The translations under genes and the position numbers were made by a program. DNA of 6,923 nt, taken from positions 1 to 6,923 of the forward strand of contig JAGHCC010000401.1 in the NCBI GenBank assembly GCA_021160685.1, read 5' to 3'. The notes under the pieces are model-generated. The model searched no databases. It was not told the origin of the DNA and saw only the letters and a program-made list of their open reading frames with translations. Source of the DNA: Desulfobulbaceae bacterium (GTDB taxonomy: Bacteria > Desulfobacterota > Desulfobulbia > Desulfobulbales > SURF-16). Shown here piece by piece: positions 5,310 to 6,923 of this stretch. Positions within the stretch are counted from its first letter, which is position 1. Each line of letters begins with the position of its first letter.

Positions 5310-5861
5310 CTAAGCCGGCCCAAAAGAGTCAACAAATAACTGCTCAATCGCCTTTTTCCCTTCCTCGCTCAAATTCCGGGTGCCGGAGGCGGCAATTGTT
5401 TCATGTTGAATACGGGGTGAATCCTCCTGCCACTGGCCGGATTTCCAGGAAAACCACTGGTTCCTGTTCTGGTCAAAGACGCTGACTGGCCGGTTAAACA
5501 GTTTGGCCAGCTCAACAGCCCAGCCAGTACCGCCTTTCACGGTATTATCTTCCAGAATAGCGCCGACAACCAAAACCTGATGACCCTTGTTAACGAAATG
5601 AAAAATTGTCTGCAGAACTTTTCTCAGCTTCTTTTTTTCATAATAATTGCGGTTCATCATTTTTGAAGCCAGCTCCATACTAATATCACCCCGCTCCAGT
5701 TCCTCATCCGAGAGGACAACAACATTTTTGTCCCGGTTCAGCGCTTGACCGTCAAAGCTGAAATTCACCTCATTCAGGCCCCATTTTTCCGCAGCCTCAC
5801 CAAAGGCGCTTTCAGCCCCTCTCAGACCACCACTGTATAGTGTACACTTTTCTTTTTCCAT
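5310..5861 (-). CDS. SLOG-superfamily-like putative nucleotide-binding protein, 183 aa
   Basis: The N terminus carries YSGGLRGAES (9-18), a strand followed by a glycine-rich loop as in YspA/DprA/LOG-like Rossmannoid proteins. The middle carries VLVVGAI (96-102) and then VKGGTGWAVELAK (108-120), positioned like the GGxGTxxE nucleotide loop of LOG enzymes, with Trp114 in place of Thr and Glu117 kept. A conserved-looking ASGTRNL (158-164) follows, typical of C-terminal ligand contacts. There is no signal peptide or membrane segment. SLOG proteins bind or cleave nucleotide-type ligands, some as LOG-type phosphoribohydrolases and others as sensors. Which applies here is not visible. GGGAG at 5868-5872 lies 6 bases before the ATG at 5861, better than the GTG at 5864. 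The gene is monocistronic between terminators at 5900-5938 and 5202-5233. The family assignment is by motif only. Confidence 0.7.
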   Translation of the reverse strand: MEKEKCTLYSGGLRGAESAFGEAAEKWGLNEVNFSFDGQALNRDKNVVVLSDEELERGDISMELASKMMNRNYYEKKKLRKVLQTIFHFVNKGHQVLVVGAILEDNTVKGGTGWAVELAKLFNRPVSVFDQNRNQWFSWKSGQWQEDSPRIQHETIAASGTRNLSEEGKKAIEQLFVDSFGPA

Positions 5862-5867
5862 CACAGA

Positions 5868-5872
5868 CTCCC
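5868..5872 (-). promoter_or_regulatory. Ribosome binding site fixing the SLOG-like gene start
   Basis: GGGAG on the minus strand is 6 bases from the ATG at 5861 and only 3 from the overlapping GTG at 5864. The spacing favours the ATG and a 183-residue product. Confidence 0.6.
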
Positions 5873-5899
5873 ATTCAATAAAATCAACATTTATTTTCT

Positions 5900-5938
5900 A
5901 AAAAAAAAGGAGATCGCGCAAACAACGCAATCCCCTTT
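5900..5938 (-). terminator. Intrinsic terminator closing the 143-aa gene unit or a small RNA
   Basis: On the minus strand an 11-pair stem with two mismatches (5938-5926 against 5918-5906) around a 7-base CAAACAA/TTGTTTG loop runs into about nine T (5908-5900). It lies some 240 bases beyond the stop of the 143-aa gene, an unusually long 3' distance, and just upstream of the SLOG-like gene, which it insulates. Confidence 0.8.
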
Positions 5939-6176
5939 CAAATTTGTCGGTCTCGTCTTTGATATTATATGGATAATAAAAACCAAAGAAGATTTGTGAA
6001 ACTCACCTGTTCAGATCAACAAGGGATCATTGCAGAACCTCTAAATTAAACATACCCATCCAATTTTTCAAGAATATTTTTTGATGTTCCCGCAAAAAGT
6101 CACAATAAAACGCAAAACCGCAGGTAGTAAGCCTGCAAAATTCCAAAGATAACCAGCTGCAGGGCCGGCGCAGATC
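5939..6176 (-). other. Gene-poor gap, possible small RNA or long 3' UTR
   Basis: No convincing coding frame is present between the 143-aa gene and the terminator at 5900-5938. On the minus strand TTGAAA (6071-6066) and TTTAAT (6050-6045) are 15 bases apart and could form a weak promoter. A transcript from there to the terminator would be about 130-140 bases. The hairpin GCAGG/CCTGC (6136-6132 with 6124-6120) followed by broken T-runs could end the upstream gene. The sequence does not resemble 6S, SRP or tmRNA as far as I can tell by eye. Confidence 0.3.
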
Positions 6177-6608
6177 TCAAGAACTCATAAAAGCATGGGC
6201 CTCGTCGATTCTTTGCTCAATATACGATAAAAGGCCCTCATCCTGGGAGTCATAGTCAAAACAAAGGGCATCTTCACCAAGAAGGCCGCCAGGGACAAAA
6301 TCTCCCCGCTCCTCTGAATCGTTGATCATATCACCGTAAAAGCACACGGAAAGCCAGCGATTTTGCGGATCGTCATCAATAATATCCACCATGACAAACA
6401 ATGGCTTCTTGTTCTCCGCCGCTCCTTTCATGCCGGCCCTTAACGAATAGGTCACACCGGGCCTGGAAATAAAACTTAAAACCGTATTTTCTTTTGAACT
6501 CAACAGATCTTTGAGTCTGATCAATGCCGGCTTCATGCTCAGGGAATCGTTTTCCCAGCCTTGAAGCATGTTCTCCATTTCCATCTGGTTTTCGTTATCT
6601 ATAAACAT
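6177..6608 (-). CDS. Conserved-looking acidic protein of unknown function, 143 aa
   Basis: The product is soluble and strongly acidic, with no signal peptide or membrane segment. An N-terminal helical half (1-45) is followed by LSFISRPGVTYSLRA (44-58), a strand PLFVMVDIIDDDP (69-81), RWLSVCFYGDMI (84-95) and GDFVPGGLLGEDALCFDYD (102-120), then a C-terminal helix (124-141). The alternating hydrophobic strands and acidic turns suggest a compact alpha/beta fold. I do not recognise a named family or catalytic motif. The frame is open back to a TTG at 6647, but AAGGAG at 6615-6620 stands 6 bases before the ATG at 6608 and decides the start. It lies 56 bases downstream of the zinc-ribbon gene on the same strand, so the two are probably one operon. 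Confidence 0.75.
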   Translation of the reverse strand: MFIDNENQMEMENMLQGWENDSLSMKPALIRLKDLLSSKENTVLSFISRPGVTYSLRAGMKGAAENKKPLFVMVDIIDDDPQNRWLSVCFYGDMINDSEERGDFVPGGLLGEDALCFDYDSQDEGLLSYIEQRIDEAHAFMSS

Positions 6609-6614
6609 GTCAAA

Positions 6615-6620
6615 CTCCTT
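6615..6620 (-). promoter_or_regulatory. Strong Shine-Dalgarno fixing the 143-aa gene start
   Basis: AAGGAG on the minus strand is separated by 6 bases from the ATG at 6608. The longer alternative from the TTG at 6647 would place this site inside the coding sequence and has no comparable site of its own. Confidence 0.8.
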
Positions 6621-6664
6621 ACTGAGGCTTAGAGGTTCAAAATCCAACCGCCGGCGCCAGACAT

Positions 6665-6832
6665 CTAATCAAAAACGTCTACGTCACCGTGGCCGCATTC
6701 CGAGCAACGCAGCATGGGTTCCCATTTTTCAAAGGCCACCCGCCAGCCCTCTTCCTCAATCTCTTTTTCGTATTGCTCCTGACATTCATCACAGAGCCAT
6801 CGATCACCATTCGGTGTTACCCACAGTTTCAT
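6665..6832 (-). CDS. Small twin-CxxC zinc-ribbon-like protein, 55 aa
   Basis: A 55-codon frame from the ATG at 6832 to a TAG at 6667-6665 encodes CDEC (14-17) and CSEC (43-46), a spacing suited to one zinc-ribbon site. The region between is a charged helix (EQYEKEIEEEGWRVAFEKWE). The N terminus MKLWVTPNGDRWLC looks like a short strand and turn leading into the first knuckle, and the C terminus is acidic. GAGAGA just upstream is a modest ribosome binding site. Zinc ribbons of this size usually mediate protein or nucleic-acid contacts, but no specific target is evident. It precedes the 143-aa gene by 56 bases on the same strand. The paired cysteines, aromatic residues and position make a real gene likely. 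Confidence 0.7.
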   Translation of the reverse strand: MKLWVTPNGDRWLCDECQEQYEKEIEEEGWRVAFEKWEPMLRCSECGHGDVDVFD

Positions 6833-6881
6833 GATTCTCTCTTATTTTATTTTTTTAACAAATAGTTATTTTTTCGATTGT

Positions 6882-6910
6882 ACAATAGCTGAAATCAGGA
6901 AATGATTCAA
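6882..6910 (-). promoter_or_regulatory. Candidate promoter for the zinc-ribbon operon
   Basis: On the minus strand TTGAAT (6910-6905) and TATTGT (6887-6882) are 17 bases apart, each matching the sigma-70 consensus at four or five of six positions. The leader to the ATG at 6832 would be about 43 bases and very AT-rich. No operator is obvious. Confidence 0.35.
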
Positions 6911-6923
6911 GAGGGAACAGGCC

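Noticed and set aside
1957..5861. A defence island built on the SLOG-like and ATPase genes
   Set aside because: The genes are separated by fusA and terminators, no effector (nuclease, TIR, toxin or pore) is present, and the neighbours are housekeeping genes.
5969..6049. Plus-strand 26-codon frame beginning MDNKNQRRFVKL
   Set aside because: It is short, has no ribosome binding site and overlaps the possible small RNA on the other strand. There is nothing beyond composition to support it.

Overview
The window looks like a chromosomal segment from a Desulfobacterota (former Deltaproteobacteria) genome, perhaps Desulfobulbales. Two things suggest this. The elongation factor G is the mitochondrial-EFG1-like (spd) type found in spirochetes, planctomycetes and delta-proteobacteria. 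The HisA is the eukaryotic HIS6 type, which I recall from some sulfate reducers. The taxon is an inference from family knowledge; no rRNA or other marker is present.

Layout. Positions 1-211 hold a frameshifted or bipartite minus-strand reading frame that runs off the left edge, and 212-545 hold only weak remnants. Two small plus-strand genes follow: a 72-aa protein with two DnaJ-type CxxCxGxG motifs (546-764) and a 56-aa putative single-span membrane peptide (849-1019). Everything to the right is on the minus strand. Read in transcription order from the right edge, it holds a 55-aa twin-CxxC zinc-ribbon-like protein (6832-6665), a 143-aa acidic protein of unknown function (6608-6177), a long gap ending in an intrinsic terminator (5938-5900), a 183-aa SLOG-like protein (5861-5310) with its own terminator (5233-5202), fusA (5125-3035), a 373-bp gap with a palindromic element and a start-less reading frame, a 234-aa RecA-fold ATPase (2661-1957), and hisA (1836-1069), which converges on the 56-aa gene.

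How the genes relate. There are probably at least three minus-strand transcription units: zinc-ribbon plus 143-aa protein, the SLOG-like gene bounded by terminators, and fusA possibly followed by ATPase-hisA. EF-G drives ribosomal translocation and HisA catalyses the fourth step of histidine biosynthesis, here away from any his operon. No pathway visibly links them to the ATPase or SLOG-like gene.

The most interesting non-coding signals are a roughly 150-bp element with a perfect 14-bp terminal inverted repeat, lying inside an open frame that lacks a usual start codon, and degenerate heptamer tandem repeats at three gene borders. I see no tRNA, rRNA, CRISPR array or intact insertion sequence, and no convincing new multi-gene defence system.
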